Shown one piece after another: positions 9,657 to 18,706 of a stretch of 64,000 nt of DNA. Origin of the DNA: Semisulcospira habei (Eukaryota; Mollusca; Gastropoda; Semisulcospiridae); contig BTPG01000005.1 in NCBI GenBank assembly GCA_036245525.1, positions 212,611,992-212,675,991 of the forward strand. The letters are read 5' to 3'. Under the pieces are notes generated by a model. The model searched no databases and was not told where the DNA came from. It saw only the letters and a list, made by a program, of their open reading frames with translations. Made by a program: the position numbers and the translations under genes. The stretch's first letter is position 1, and every line of letters starts with the position of its first letter.

Positions 9657-10331
9657 ATGGTAAACTTCTATCCGCAACTACCGACGCATGAGACTATGTC
9701 ATCATTTGTGCCTGGTCTGTATGCAACAGCTGTGCCAATTGCATCAGATAAAACATTACCGGCAGACGCATTCAGATTAAATAATATTACAGAAGCAATT
9801 AAATATTTGGAAAGTGAACATGCGAGGTACTCCAGATGCAAAAGGAGGTATCAGACCATTTTCAATTCTGTACAAAATACATCTATGGCTGTTGGCGCTT
9901 TTTCAGCTGTTTGTTCTGTAGGGGGTATTGTATTGATTTCAACTGGAATTGGAAGTTTGGTTGGAATCGGACTGGAAGGAGCTAGCATTGCCACAGGACT
10001 GGCTTGCTTTGGTTTAGATGCCATAAACAAGAGGTTTCACACAAAGTTAGAAAAACATGAAGCATTGAGTACGCTGGCAAGTGCAAAACTGAGTAGTCTT
10101 AAACTTATTATAAGTAAAGCATTGCAGGACAATTTTATTTGTGACAAAGAATTTAAGCGGGTCCAGGATGATTTAAATAACTACAAACAAATGAAATCTG
10201 AAATACAAAATAAAATGCGTAGTCAGTCTCCCGTGAATGTTGAAGAACTGAAGGCTAGTTTTTTAGCAGAGGGAAAAAGGATAGGGGTACAGGAAACCAC
10301 AGAAAAGCTACACAATCTTTTAAACAAATAA
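9657..10331 (+). CDS. Hypothetical membrane protein with paired hydrophobic segments, 224 aa
   Basis: Start at the ATG after ACAATAAAAAAA. Residues about 76-97 and 99-120 form two adjacent hydrophobic, Gly/Ser/Ala-rich segments, i.e. a hairpin across a membrane. They are flanked by a basic N-terminal helix and a long Lys/Glu-rich, probably coiled-coil C-terminal half. No signal peptide or enzyme motif is visible. A virion membrane component or a host-membrane-remodelling protein is possible, but this is inference. Confidence 0.65.
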   Translation: MVNFYPQLPTHETMSSFVPGLYATAVPIASDKTLPADAFRLNNITEAIKYLESEHARYSRCKRRYQTIFNSVQNTSMAVGAFSAVCSVGGIVLISTGIGSLVGIGLEGASIATGLACFGLDAINKRFHTKLEKHEALSTLASAKLSSLKLIISKALQDNFICDKEFKRVQDDLNNYKQMKSEIQNKMRSQSPVNVEELKASFLAEGKRIGVQETTEKLHNLLNK

Positions 10332-10357
10332 AAATCAGATTTGGTAATCGTTTAATA

Positions 10358-10447
10358 ATGTCATACACTTCACAGAGAGATGTCATGCCACTTACACAGT
10401 TTAGGCATAATTATTTAACCCCATCTGCACCACCAGAGTATTATTGA
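10358..10447 (+). CDS. Micro-ORF, 29 aa, ending in overlapping PSAP and PPEY motifs
   Basis: ATG 10358 to TGA 10447, just 26 bp after the previous gene, with TTTAATA before the start. The C-terminus reads PSAPPEYY, which overlaps a P(S/T)AP tetrapeptide (the Tsg101/ESCRT-I-binding class) with a PPxY motif (the Nedd4-family WW-domain-binding class). In enveloped viruses such overlapping pairs act as late-budding domains. No membrane segment is present. The ORF is very short and could be chance, but the motif pair, its terminal location and the position in a tight gene array argue for a real gene. Confidence 0.45.
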   Translation: MSYTSQRDVMPLTQFRHNYLTPSAPPEYY

Positions 10448-11050
10448 GAAAAAAAAGTTTTTTCATTGCCCTTGTATCTTAGTAAAAAAAGACTTAGTAT
10501 ATGTGACTAGAGTCAAGTTGTTATTAAGTACTTGTAAGTAATGAGGGTAAGTAATTAATAAGTTCTTAAGTAAGTAGTTAATAAGTTCTTATGGTAACTC
10601 ACTTTAAGGTAACCTTTAAGTGAGTTGTGACTTATTGTTTTACTTGAGACCACTTGATAGTTTCTTATCCAGCTGTTTTTCAGTGCCTGTTTAGTGTAGA
10701 GTGAGTTTAACCACCGTTGATTTTCTAATTCCTCAGAAACCAATCATAAATACATTAAGCCCACTTGTACAAACCCCCCCCCCCCCCCTCTTTCAAATCA
10801 TGATGTCCCCTTGTTGATCTTTGACATCACTTAGCGATTTGAAAGGCTGTAGCTATGAAAACGCCTTTGACAGCTGAGAGCTTTTCAAAAGCACAGTCCC
10901 GTTGCGGCTGAGTGTCTGAATTGAAAAGGAATGGAATGTGTCCCTGATATTGAATAGCAGCCTCTATTGAATAGCGGCCTCTATTGAATAGCGGTGTGAG
11001 GTGTTCAGCTGTGACACCACCTGGTAGATTAAACACACGCTTACAGTAAA
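10448..11050. other. Right flank of the virus-like element; short repeats and a 31-bp near-palindrome
   Basis: No gene is seen. At 10545-10592 a unit around TTAATAAGTTCTTA occurs twice. At 10596-10626 there is a near-perfect palindrome (AACTCACTTTAAGG and its complement). A C16-type homopolymer lies near 10777. The element terminus may be in this stretch but cannot be placed without the left end. Confidence 0.4.
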
Positions 11051-11062
11051 TTGCACTGACAT

Positions 11063-11167
11063 GTATATGTGTGTGTGTGTTTTGTCTGTGCATCTGTTTG
11101 TTTGTTTGTTTGTTTGTGTGTGTGTGTGTTTGTTTGTGTGTGTGTGTTTGTCTGTGCGTCTGTTTGC

Positions 11168-11208
<41 letters not shown>
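11063..11208 (+). repeat. (TG)n / (TTTG)n microsatellite
   Basis: Alternating TG tracts are interrupted by TTTG and TCTG blocks. The His-Thr and Val-Cys ORFs across it are translation artefacts. Confidence 0.9.
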
Positions 11209-11213
<5 letters not shown>

Positions 11214-11484
11214 TATTATCCAACTGTTTATAGTGCAGAGTATGATCACCGGTGGATTTTTTGGAACCAATCATATTAAGTCAACTTTGAAACAAGCCGT
11301 CTTCTTGAGTGTATGACACCTTTCAGTAATAGCCTTTTCAAAAGGCTTATTCATAAACTGAAGTGTACCCTCTCACACTGAATAGCGGCGTGCCACTGAG
11401 CGGCGCGTGGCAACGATAAGGCAACACAGGTGGCTTACAAATGACATGTGCCACAGATTAAGACCCTTGTAACTTACTCGCTGA

Positions 11485-11695
11485 GATCCTTCATGAATAT
11501 CGAGATAGGGGTGGTACATATTGAGAAACTATCGAGATAGGTGTTGTGAATACAGACTTAAACATGGCGCATATCGATCTAGCAGCTATGAATATCAATA
11601 TAGGAATGGTACATATCGATCTAGCTATGAATACAGACTCAAGCATGGTGCATATCGATCTAGCAGCTATGAATACATTGTAAGTGCTACGCATA
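11485..11695 (+). repeat. Degenerate short tandem repeat around CATATCGATCTAGC
   Basis: Units containing ATATCGATCTAGCAGCTATG recur three times between 11568 and 11673, with diverged upstream units at 11493-11545. Spacing is irregular (about 45-60 bp). Confidence 0.6.
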
Positions 11696-11797
11696 TTTTA
11701 TTCTGACGCGTCATGTCCTTTCATGCCCAGAGTGCTGGCAACGGGCTGTGTTTACGTACATACTAACATTGCGACATCGGTCATATGAGTTAATTAA

Positions 11798-12045
11798 GAG
11801 AGATAGAAAGAAAGAGAGAATTGAAGTGTTATTAACACAATGACTGAGTTAACTCTCTTAATTATAACTTTTTGAGGTATATAAAATTGTGGTTGTTTAA
11901 ATAATAATGATTTAGGGGTAACTTCCAATGGTATTTACTCTGTGCGGGGGACATGGATAATGGAGGGTCAAAAAGTTATAATTAAGAGGGTTAACTCAGT
12001 CATTATGATAATGAAGCTTCAATTCTCTCTTTCTTTCTATCTCTA
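11798..12045. mobile_element. Small inverted-repeat MITE (~245 bp)
   Basis: Left arm 11800-11872 and right arm 11970-12043 are imperfect inverted repeats of about 73 bp. The outer parts carry GAGATAGAAAGAAAGAGAGA and its complement; the inner parts carry the AAAAAGTTATAATTAAGAG complement pair. About 97 bp of unique DNA lies between. No coding capacity. Confidence 0.7.
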
Positions 12046-12087
12046 CCCCCGCAACGCTGGGCTCATGAGGATCTATGTCTCTTGCAG
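12045..12087 (+). repeat. FB-A foldback, right half only
   Basis: The stretch GGCTCATGAGGATCTATGTC followed by TCTTGCAG is the right arm of the FB-A hairpin family, seen complete at 18641, 54355 and 61121. The left arm is missing; the preceding MITE abuts it. Confidence 0.7.
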
Positions 12088-12110
12088 CTGGGTGGTCCTT
12101 ACTGCGTCCC

Positions 12111-13722
12111 GGAAGTACGGGAGTTATCATGCTGTGCGAAGCTAGAAGTTCGGGAGTTATCATGCTGTGCGAAGATAGAAGTACGGGAGTTATCATGCTG
12201 TGCGAAGCTAGAAGTACGGGAGTTATCATGCTGTGCGAAGCTAGAAGTACGGGAGTTATCATGCTGTGCGAAGCTAGAAGTACGGGAGTTATCATGCTGT
12301 GCGAAGCTAGAAGTACGGGAGTTATCATGCTGTGCGAAGCTAGAAGTACGGGAGTTATCATGCTGTGCGAAGCTAGAAGTACGGGAGCTATCATGCTGTG
12401 CGAAGCTAGAAGTACGGGAGTTATCATGCTGTGCGAAGCTAGAAGTACGGGAGTTATCATGCTGTGCGAAGCTAGAAGTACGGGAGCTATCATGCTGTGC
12501 GAAGCTAGAAGTACGGGAGTTATTATGCTGTGCGAAGCTAGAAGTACGGGAGTTATCATGCTGTGCGAAGGTAGAAGTACGGGAGTTATCATGCTGTGCG
12601 AAGCTAGAAGTACGGGAGCTATCATGCTGTGCGAAGCTAGAAGTACGGGAGCTATCATGCTGTGCGAAGCTAGAAGTACGGGAGTTATCATGCTGTGCGA
12701 AGCTAGAAGTACGGGAGTTATCATGCTGTGCGAAGCTAGAAGTACGGGAGTTATCATGCTGTGCGAAGCTAAAAGTACGGGAGTTATCATGCTGTGCGAA
12801 GCTAGAAGTACGGGAGCTATCATGCTGTGCGAAGCTAGAAGTACGGGAGTTATCATGCTGTGCGAAGCTAGAAGTACGGGAGTTATCATGCTGTGCGAAG
12901 CTAGAAGTACGGGAGTTATCATGCTGTGCGAAGCTAGAAGTACGGGCATCATGCTGTGCGAAGCTAGAAGTACGGGAGCTATCATGCTGTGCGAAGCTAG
13001 AAGTACGGGAGTTATCATGCTGTGCGAAGCTAGAAGTACGGGAGCTATCATGCTGTGCGAAGCTAGAAGTACGGGAGTTATCATGCTGTGCGAAGCTAGA
13101 AGTACGGGAGCTATCATGCTGTGCGAAGCTAGAAGTACGGGAGTTATCATGCTGTGCGAAGCTAGAAGTACGGGAGCTATCATGCTGTGCGAAGCTAGAA
13201 GTACGGGAGTTATCATGCTGTGCGAAGCTAGAAGTACGGGAGCTATCATGCTGTGCGAAGCTAGAAGTACGGGAGTTATCATGCTGTGCGAAGCTAGAAG
13301 TACGGGAGCTATCATGCTGTGCGAAGCTAGAAGTACGGGAGTTATCATGCTGTGCGAAGCTAGAAGTACGGGAGTTATCATGCTGTGCGAAGCTAGAAGT
13401 ACGGGAGTTATCATGCTGTGCGAAGCTAGAAGTACGGGAGTTATCATGCTGTGCGAAGCTAGAAGTACGGGAGTTATCATGCTGTGCGAAGCTAGAAGTA
13501 CGGGAGCTATCATGCTGTGCGAAGCTAGAAGTACGGGAGTTATCATGCTGTGCGAAGCTAGAAGTACGGGAGTTATCATGCTGTGCGAAGCTAGAAGTAC
13601 GGGAGTTATCATGCTGTGCGAAGCTAGAAGTACGGGAGTTATCATGCTGTGCGAAGCTAGAAGCGGGAGTTATCATGCTGTGCGAAGCTAGAAGTACGGG
13701 AGCTATCATGCTGTGCAAAGCT
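12111..13722 (+). repeat. 33-bp minisatellite, about 48 copies
   Basis: The unit is GTACGGGAGTTATCATGCTG plus TGCGAAGCTAGAA, 33 bp, repeated with a few point changes and two 3-bp deletions (at ~12945 and ~13662). Because 33 is a multiple of three, several frames stay open for over 1.6 kb on both strands (products of 538-555 aa made of 11-residue repeats); these are not genes. The array lies within about 25 bp of an FB-A half-hairpin. The flanks 12088-12110 and 13723-13830 match a single-copy, unexpanded locus at 54421-54560. Confidence 0.95.
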
Positions 13723-13830
13723 ACAAAGGCGCTGTTGTTGGTTCTGTAGACACTCCTCGTATTGCTAAATACAAATGACGCACCTTAATAATAATATGAT
13801 TTCTTTAACAAGATGAGGATTTCATCCCAA
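13723..13830 (+). repeat. Dispersed-repeat flank of the 33-bp array
   Basis: GTAGACACTCCTCGTATTGC and the following AAATACAAATGA...ATATGATTTCTTTA match 54507-54560 nearly base for base. The array is thus an expansion inside one copy of a dispersed repeat. The next ~580 bp up to 14409 hold a diverged pair of ~130-bp units (ACACAAATAAAGACGGACAC- and ATATAAATAAAAACGAGCAC-type) and no gene. Confidence 0.7.
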
Positions 13831-14408
13831 AGTCTACCGTATTGTTTGGAGCTCAGATGCGTTTATCTTTTAGGAAGGTTCAGAGTTGTTCATATTTGTA
13901 GGCTTACTAATGCTGATCCATTTCCCTCCTCTGTAAGCCAACCTCTGATCAAAACACACGTCGGCGCACACAAATAAAGACGGACACACGCGGCGCTTCT
14001 CGCCATTAGTACGCTCTGTGGGCTTGTGTAGCGACAGGAATCCATCTACTACTCTAACCCACCCTATGATCCACACACACTGGCACATATAAATAAAAAC
14101 GAGCACACGGCGACTCCCGCCATTCGTAAGCTGTGTGGTCTGGCGTAGCATAGCTATACTGAAGAAGAATAATAGCACGAGCTGAAACGTGAAAGCTAAA
14201 ATAAGATCATGATTCATAAAAGCATCTTGGTTATTTCGTAAAAAGTTTGATTCCTTGTTAATACCGTGTTAGTTACTCCCTCAAATAAGCAAGGAAGCAA
14301 CCGACCAAGCAAGCAACCAACCAACCAACCACCAACAAACAAACAAACATGCAAACAAACCAAGTTTATTTCTGAACTCCAATACCCACCCCAAACAGTG
14401 CTACTTAC

Positions 14409-14642
14409 ACGGAGTGTACTGTACTGATTTCCGTAGAAAACAAAGGATGTGCTGAGGCTGACGGCAGGACTGGAAGTCGAGTCCGACTGGCTCCTGACGT
14501 CACCCTGGCTTGTCCCAAACGGCAGCAACAAACCCATAGCAGCCGGGCACAACACCGTTACCGTGACAACAAGCAGACGACATGTGTCTGCTGGTACTAG
14601 ACACAACAGTCCACATCTAACGGCGCGAGTTCTGGGCGCCAT
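14409..14642 (-). CDS. First coding exon of a secreted NIDO-domain (mucin-like) protein
   Basis: 78 codons from the ATG at 14642 (an in-frame ATG also lies at 14687) to a consensus donor, CGT|GTAAGT, at 14409/14408. Residues ~21-36 are hydrophobic and preceded by Arg, fitting a signal peptide. LLPFGTSQGD (about 38-48) and the following SPAVSLSTSF..FYGNQYSTLR are the characteristic beginning of nidogen-like (NIDO) domains. The exon ends in phase 0. Continuation must lie to the left on the minus strand, past the 33-bp array and the virus-like element. The NIDO exons at 42-52 kb lie to the right, so they cannot be its downstream exons in a colinear gene. A tandem paralogue is the simplest reading. 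Confidence 0.6.
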
Positions 14643-14798
14643 TTCACAATAATGCCTGTACTGTTTGTCTTGTTGTACAGCAAGCACCTTTGGCTAACAG
14701 GCGATGTATCAGACCTCTCTTCAATTGTCGGAAACTAGTAACGATGGTCCAATTCACTCAACTCATTCTGCCCGCGACACACCACAGCAAGATATGGC

Positions 14799-14890
14799 TC
14801 GACCATGATAGTTCAAGGGTGGTGGCAGAATAGCTTGGCGCCTATAGGCGCCAAGCTATTCTGCCACCACCCTTGAACTATCATGGTCGA
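14799..14890. repeat. FB-B foldback, perfect 92-bp palindrome
   Basis: Two 46-bp arms meet with no spacer, centre GGCGCCTATAGGCGCC, beginning TCGACCATGATAGTTCAAGG. Other FB-B copies are at 29056, 42765, 56335 and, as a half, 61657. Confidence 0.95.
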
Positions 14891-14969
14891 TCTGTCTCCT
14901 CAATTGTAATGCAGTCCTCAGAGCCCATATCTCCAAAATGTGGGTATTTCGTACCTCGGGCACAATGAC

Positions 14970-15100
14970 TTAACCTGTTGGCCGTCGGTGGTGGCGTTTT
15001 TTTTGTTTGTTTTGTTTTGTTGTTTTTTTGTTTATGTTTTTTGTTGCGATGATTTATACAGGAATCACCGGCGACATAAACCGACAGCCAAAGGGTTAAC
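14970..15100. repeat. FB-C foldback with T-rich interruption
   Basis: The left arm TTAACCTGTTGGCCGTCGGT and right arm CCGACAGCCAAAGGGTTAA are inverted repeats. Between them lie a T/G-rich insertion (14997-15045) and the usual FB-C inner stretch GCGATGATTTATACAGGAAT. Other copies are at 28859, 52601-53534 and 60866. Confidence 0.7.
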
Positions 15101-15239
15101 GTTGATGACGTCACTACTAGACTACAGTCGACAACTGCCCGGTTTGTACATCGGAGTCCGTCACAATAATTAACCTATTGTGGTTTCTCCTAGTAAACGC
15201 TTGCGCGTCTAGTAATGTAATGAGCAATGTAATTTCTGC

Positions 15240-15924
15240 AACTGCAGCCCATGCAGCTCTATGAACTCCTCCCCTCTGGACGCAGACTCCGCACGCACAA
15301 AGCTAGAACACTTAGACTACAGCACAGTTTCATCTCCAAATCCATCACTCTAAGCAATCTGTATGTACATCCACGCATACCCAAACCTAACTCCTCCCCC
15401 TATCCCCTTTACCTGTGCAATCAGTAGGAATGGAGCTTGTTGATTTTAGAGAAGTGATTATATTGTGTTTGATTTGGTGGTGAACATGGACATACTGGGA
15501 TTGTTGTTACTGAGTGTTTACCCACTAATTATTTTACTATGGTAGACTTTAATTATGCAGCTTGTGTAATAATGTGTAATAATGTACTGAGACGTTTGTA
15601 TAATAAGTAGTGAGGGTTAGGACTAGGTTGAAACACGCGTATTATGTATGCATATGTAGAGGTGGGTGTGAATGTATAAGTGCCGCTCAGTTCAGTCCAT
15701 AAAAGATGTTTGTGTGAGATGTGTAAGAGTTATGTGTAAAGATTTTGTAGTGTTTACTTTATATCCATTTGGAATTTGTAGCTGTGCAAGTGCAGGGAGA
15801 AAATGTTCATAATTATGCTATAATGTTTTTATGTCTTGTTTGTACTATTTGTTATAAATGTACCACAAACGAATTTTTCTTTTCGAGATAATAAAGTACT
15901 CTTATTCTTATTCTTATTCTTATA
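15240..15924 (+). mobile_element. LINE 3' end: terminal coding remnant, 3' UTR and simple-repeat tail
   Basis: ATG 15251 to TAG 15427 reads 58 codons typical of the C-terminus of non-LTR reverse transcriptase ORFs (LLPSGRRLRTHKART and an aromatic Leu/Phe-rich run). A 3' UTR of ~460 bp follows, then AATAAA at 15890 and a (TTATTC)n tail ending at ~15924. 5' truncated; no other domain remains. Confidence 0.65.
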
Positions 15925-16747
15925 GGGACCTGACCAGTGGTGCTTTGACTAAGTGCAAATCCTCTGCGCACCGCGTGCGCGCCACCGCGTCACTAGCTCA
16001 AGTCAGAATACAAGGGAAGAAACGATGAAAGGTACACGCGAAATTCTAGGTGTGTTCGGAAGTATCCCGGACCTCTTTCTCAACATCTAGAGGTCAACGT
16101 TAAGCCCTTTAGTAGAGTGCCGTGAAAGAGGCCACTGCTGTGCATCCGTTGTTTTTTGCCGCGTTTACTCTGAAGTCGAAGCGAATTACTCGAGAAGATA
16201 TTTACAACTGAGCAGTAGGCCCACTACCGCCATAACTGTTCAAAGATACACTTCTGTAACAGATGGTTACAACACAGGTCTAGCTATGGTTTATTTAGAC
16301 ACAGGACAATCCAGTTCAGCACACGTCGTTTTGATATCAAGTAATTTGACAATGACTCTACTCCGTTCTATAAAATAAACGCTTTTAGTACGAGATTCAG
16401 CTAAAAATAGATTGACGCTAACGTCTGGGCAGAATAAATAAGTGCGATTACGCGTGTGCTTTTGCTGCGTGTCCCAACTGCTGTTAAAGTTTATTAGGTG
16501 TGTCAACAAGTCATAACAAACACAAATGGTGCAGAAATGTATGTTCAAATTTACGTGTAATGGTACTTTAAACCAGACTCCATTAACGGCTTTTCGGGCT
16601 CGGGGAAAATACGTACCTAAAGCGATTGCTGCGTGCACCTTCATGTCGACGGTAGATGCACTCTTGTTTTAATTTCATTGCATATGCTAATTTTCATAAA
16701 CCAATGAAAAATGAGTATGAGGAGTATTTTCGGCTACATCTAAAACC

Positions 16748-16804
16748 CCGCCGTGACTCGAGATAGCCTTAGTTGCCTGCTCGGCGTTAAGTCCGAATAA
16801 CTAA
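16748..16804 (+). mobile_element. 57-bp micro-retroposon with 14-bp target duplication
   Basis: The insert starts CCGCCGTGACTCG and ends GTCCGAATAACTAA. It is flanked by CTACATCTAAAACC at 16734-16747 and again at 16805-16818. A second insert with the same start point and almost the same length lies at 60546-60601. Confidence 0.65.
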
Positions 16805-16849
16805 CTACATCTAAAACCAAACAAAAGATTGTACGGCAAAATATCTTGT

Positions 16850-17600
16850 TACGTGGTAGTCGTAGTAGTATTATGCAATCACACCAGACGCACGCACGTT
16901 GGGGTTCTTGTAAAGAAACGTCACTCAGCTGCAACTCGTCACACGTGGCACATGGTTGTAGACCACACTGGAGTAACAGTTCCAACAATATTTTATTGCA
17001 GCGATGCGACCTCCGCACAATACATCCACAAATGCATCAACACTGATACACTGCCTCCTCTCCAATGCATCAACACTTTTGACACACTGCGTCTCTCATA
17101 CAATGTACATACATATTTCCTAACACCGTCTTTATACTATTACGGATTTACAGTACAATCCAACAAATTCACATAACTCAACTAATCAGGAAATAAAACG
17201 TAACCAAAACTTATTAATATTCATAAAAAGAATACTCTGGATCCGACTACAAATTTTTCACTACCCTTTAGGCGACTTCGATACAATGTTACGAAATGTT
17301 TCCAACAACTTTGAAGTAATATCTGAGGTCACTAGAATAATCGCCCCGTTTCGAGAACGTTCTATGTCAAACGAGGTAGGACTTTAAAAAAGTAACGAAA
17401 ATAGTATGCAACATTCTAGCTGCACAGAAATAGCTTGCAAATCTCCAAGCGAAGGAAAATGAATCCTACTAAAAAAGGTACGTAATTCATATCCAATATA
17501 ACTCAAATGAATATCGGGTCTTTCCTATGATCAACATACTCATGTTGTCAAAATAATAACACAACCACAAACATAGCATATCTACTGACTTTGTTCAGTT
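16850..17600. repeat. Dispersed repeat DR-1, uninterrupted copy
   Basis: This shares long stretches with 18707-19098 plus 27490-27840, and with 56702-57132 plus 60446-60830: ATGCAATCACACCAGACGCA, TAATATTCATAAAAAGAATA and AACTCAAATGAATATCGG. The other two copies are split by retroelements, so this one serves as the empty-site reference. Small ORFs in it are not conserved in the other copies. Confidence 0.8.
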
Positions 17601-17775
17601 CGAGGTTTTAGACGGATGCCGGGTTGCTTTGAGGGTTGAAAACTGCTCTGGAGTCACGGTGCTTCGCGTGCCTTTCGTTCCCTCCCTTATATTCTGACTG
17701 GAGCTAGTGACGCGGTGGTGCGCACGCGGTGCGCAGAGGATTTGCATTTAGTCAAAGCTCCATTGTCAGGCCACT

Positions 17776-18640
17776 ATGCTGCAGCCTCAGTCATTTGATG
17801 TGAGCTTGTATAATCGGCAGGCGCTAAAGAGTGCACTAGAAAGAAAGATAGTTATAAAATAACAACATGTCATGGAGACCTGCACGAAGAACTATTGTTC
17901 ACCATTACAATGCCAGTTTTTAATGCGATTGAAAAAGCACTATAACCACCATACAAGATTATCACACGCACAACTTGTTGCCTTTGATATCCTGTAGTCT
18001 CCACCACGTTGGATTGGACAGTCACGCCCTTTTTCATAGCATCATGTTTATCGTTATTGGCGGGCATTTTACGTGATTACATATCATGCACATGACCTAA
18101 AATGAAGGTCTTACGGTTCACTGATTATCCTTTGAGGGCATTTTCCTCAGGGTATTTCATTCAGACCAGAATGTGTCGTTTGGTAAGTTTGCCTGCAGCA
18201 TCTCTCATTTTGCATGTCTATCTAACCTTTTCACAGTCACTGAGCGAACGGTAGTCTGAAATCGGCGTAAATTGAGAGCAAAAAAAGCCGCTCCAGCCTT
18301 CCCATGAAAAAAATGGATGCAAAAGAAGTTTCAGCAAGTGGCATAGATCCTCATCAGCCCCAGCATTTGCGGGTAAAGATGACATAAAGATGACCTCCTC
18401 TGACGTCAGGAGTCCTTGCAAAGTCGTCATCGTCGTTATCATCAAAACATTACGGTAATTCCAATGTTGAGAGATATTCCGGCACTTCAGTCACATTTAT
18501 AAACACAACAGCCGAGACAGGAGAAGCTGCGTGACCACTCAACGGACTCATGACACTGAAATGAAGTTCAGTTTAGAAGATATCAGCTTCTTGCTAATCC
18601 ACTGAATCCGTAAGAAACCTGTAGTGAACACGAGGCAGCT
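17776..18640. other. No recognisable gene or repeat
   Basis: Unique-looking DNA with only short ORFs (65-75 codons) that show no domain, splice-supported exon or similarity to anything else in the window. Confidence 0.5.
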
Positions 18641-18706
18641 GCAAGAGGTACAGATCCTCATGAGCCCCCGCAATTGCGGGGGCTCATGAGGATCTATACC
18701 GCTTGC
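18641..18706. repeat. FB-A foldback, complete 66-bp palindrome
   Basis: GCAAGAGG...GATCCTCATGAGCCCCCGCA is followed by its complement, with AATT at the tip. The next base begins the DR-1 copy into which the gypsy element inserted. Confidence 0.9.

Larger units (their letters stand above)
1..10450. mobile_element. Polinton/adintovirus-like endogenous DNA element, left end outside window
   Basis: About ten closely packed intronless genes on both strands encode a family B DNA polymerase with DNA-virus-type motifs, an A32/FtsK-like packaging ATPase, a capsid-like protein and several membrane or structural candidates. This gene set is typical of Polintons (Mavericks) and adintoviruses. Intergenic gaps are mostly 10-60 bp, quite unlike the flanking animal DNA. 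No retroviral-type integrase or adenain-like protease is seen; either could lie left of position 1. No terminal inverted repeat can be confirmed because only one end is present, and the right edge near 10.45 kb is set by the last ORF. At least two coding genes carry frameshifts, so this copy looks partly decayed. Confidence 0.85.
15924..17775. mobile_element. TIR-bounded non-autonomous element (~1.85 kb)
   Basis: 15924-16040 and 17655-17775 are inverted repeats of about 115 bp. Both contain the GC-rich stretch CTCTGCGCACCGCGTGCGC, TTTGACTAA and a CAGAATA..AAGGGA block. The interior contains one DR-1 repeat copy and a 57-bp insertion but no transposase. It abuts the LINE tail on the left. Confidence 0.65.

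Noticed and set aside
1..10450. Missing integrase as proof that the virus-like element is not a Polinton
   Set aside because: The left part of the element is outside the window, so absence here is uninformative.
11041..11279. His-Thr and Val-Cys rich ORFs, and similar Ser-Leu, Arg-Glu, Ile or Asn runs at 35711, 39060, 43579, 51517 and 62111
   Set aside because: Translations of dinucleotide or trinucleotide microsatellites.
12075..13749. Long ORFs of 538-555 aa on both strands across the 33-bp array
   Set aside because: They exist only because the unit length is a multiple of three and contains no stop in several frames; the products are pure 11-residue repeats in sense and antisense alike.
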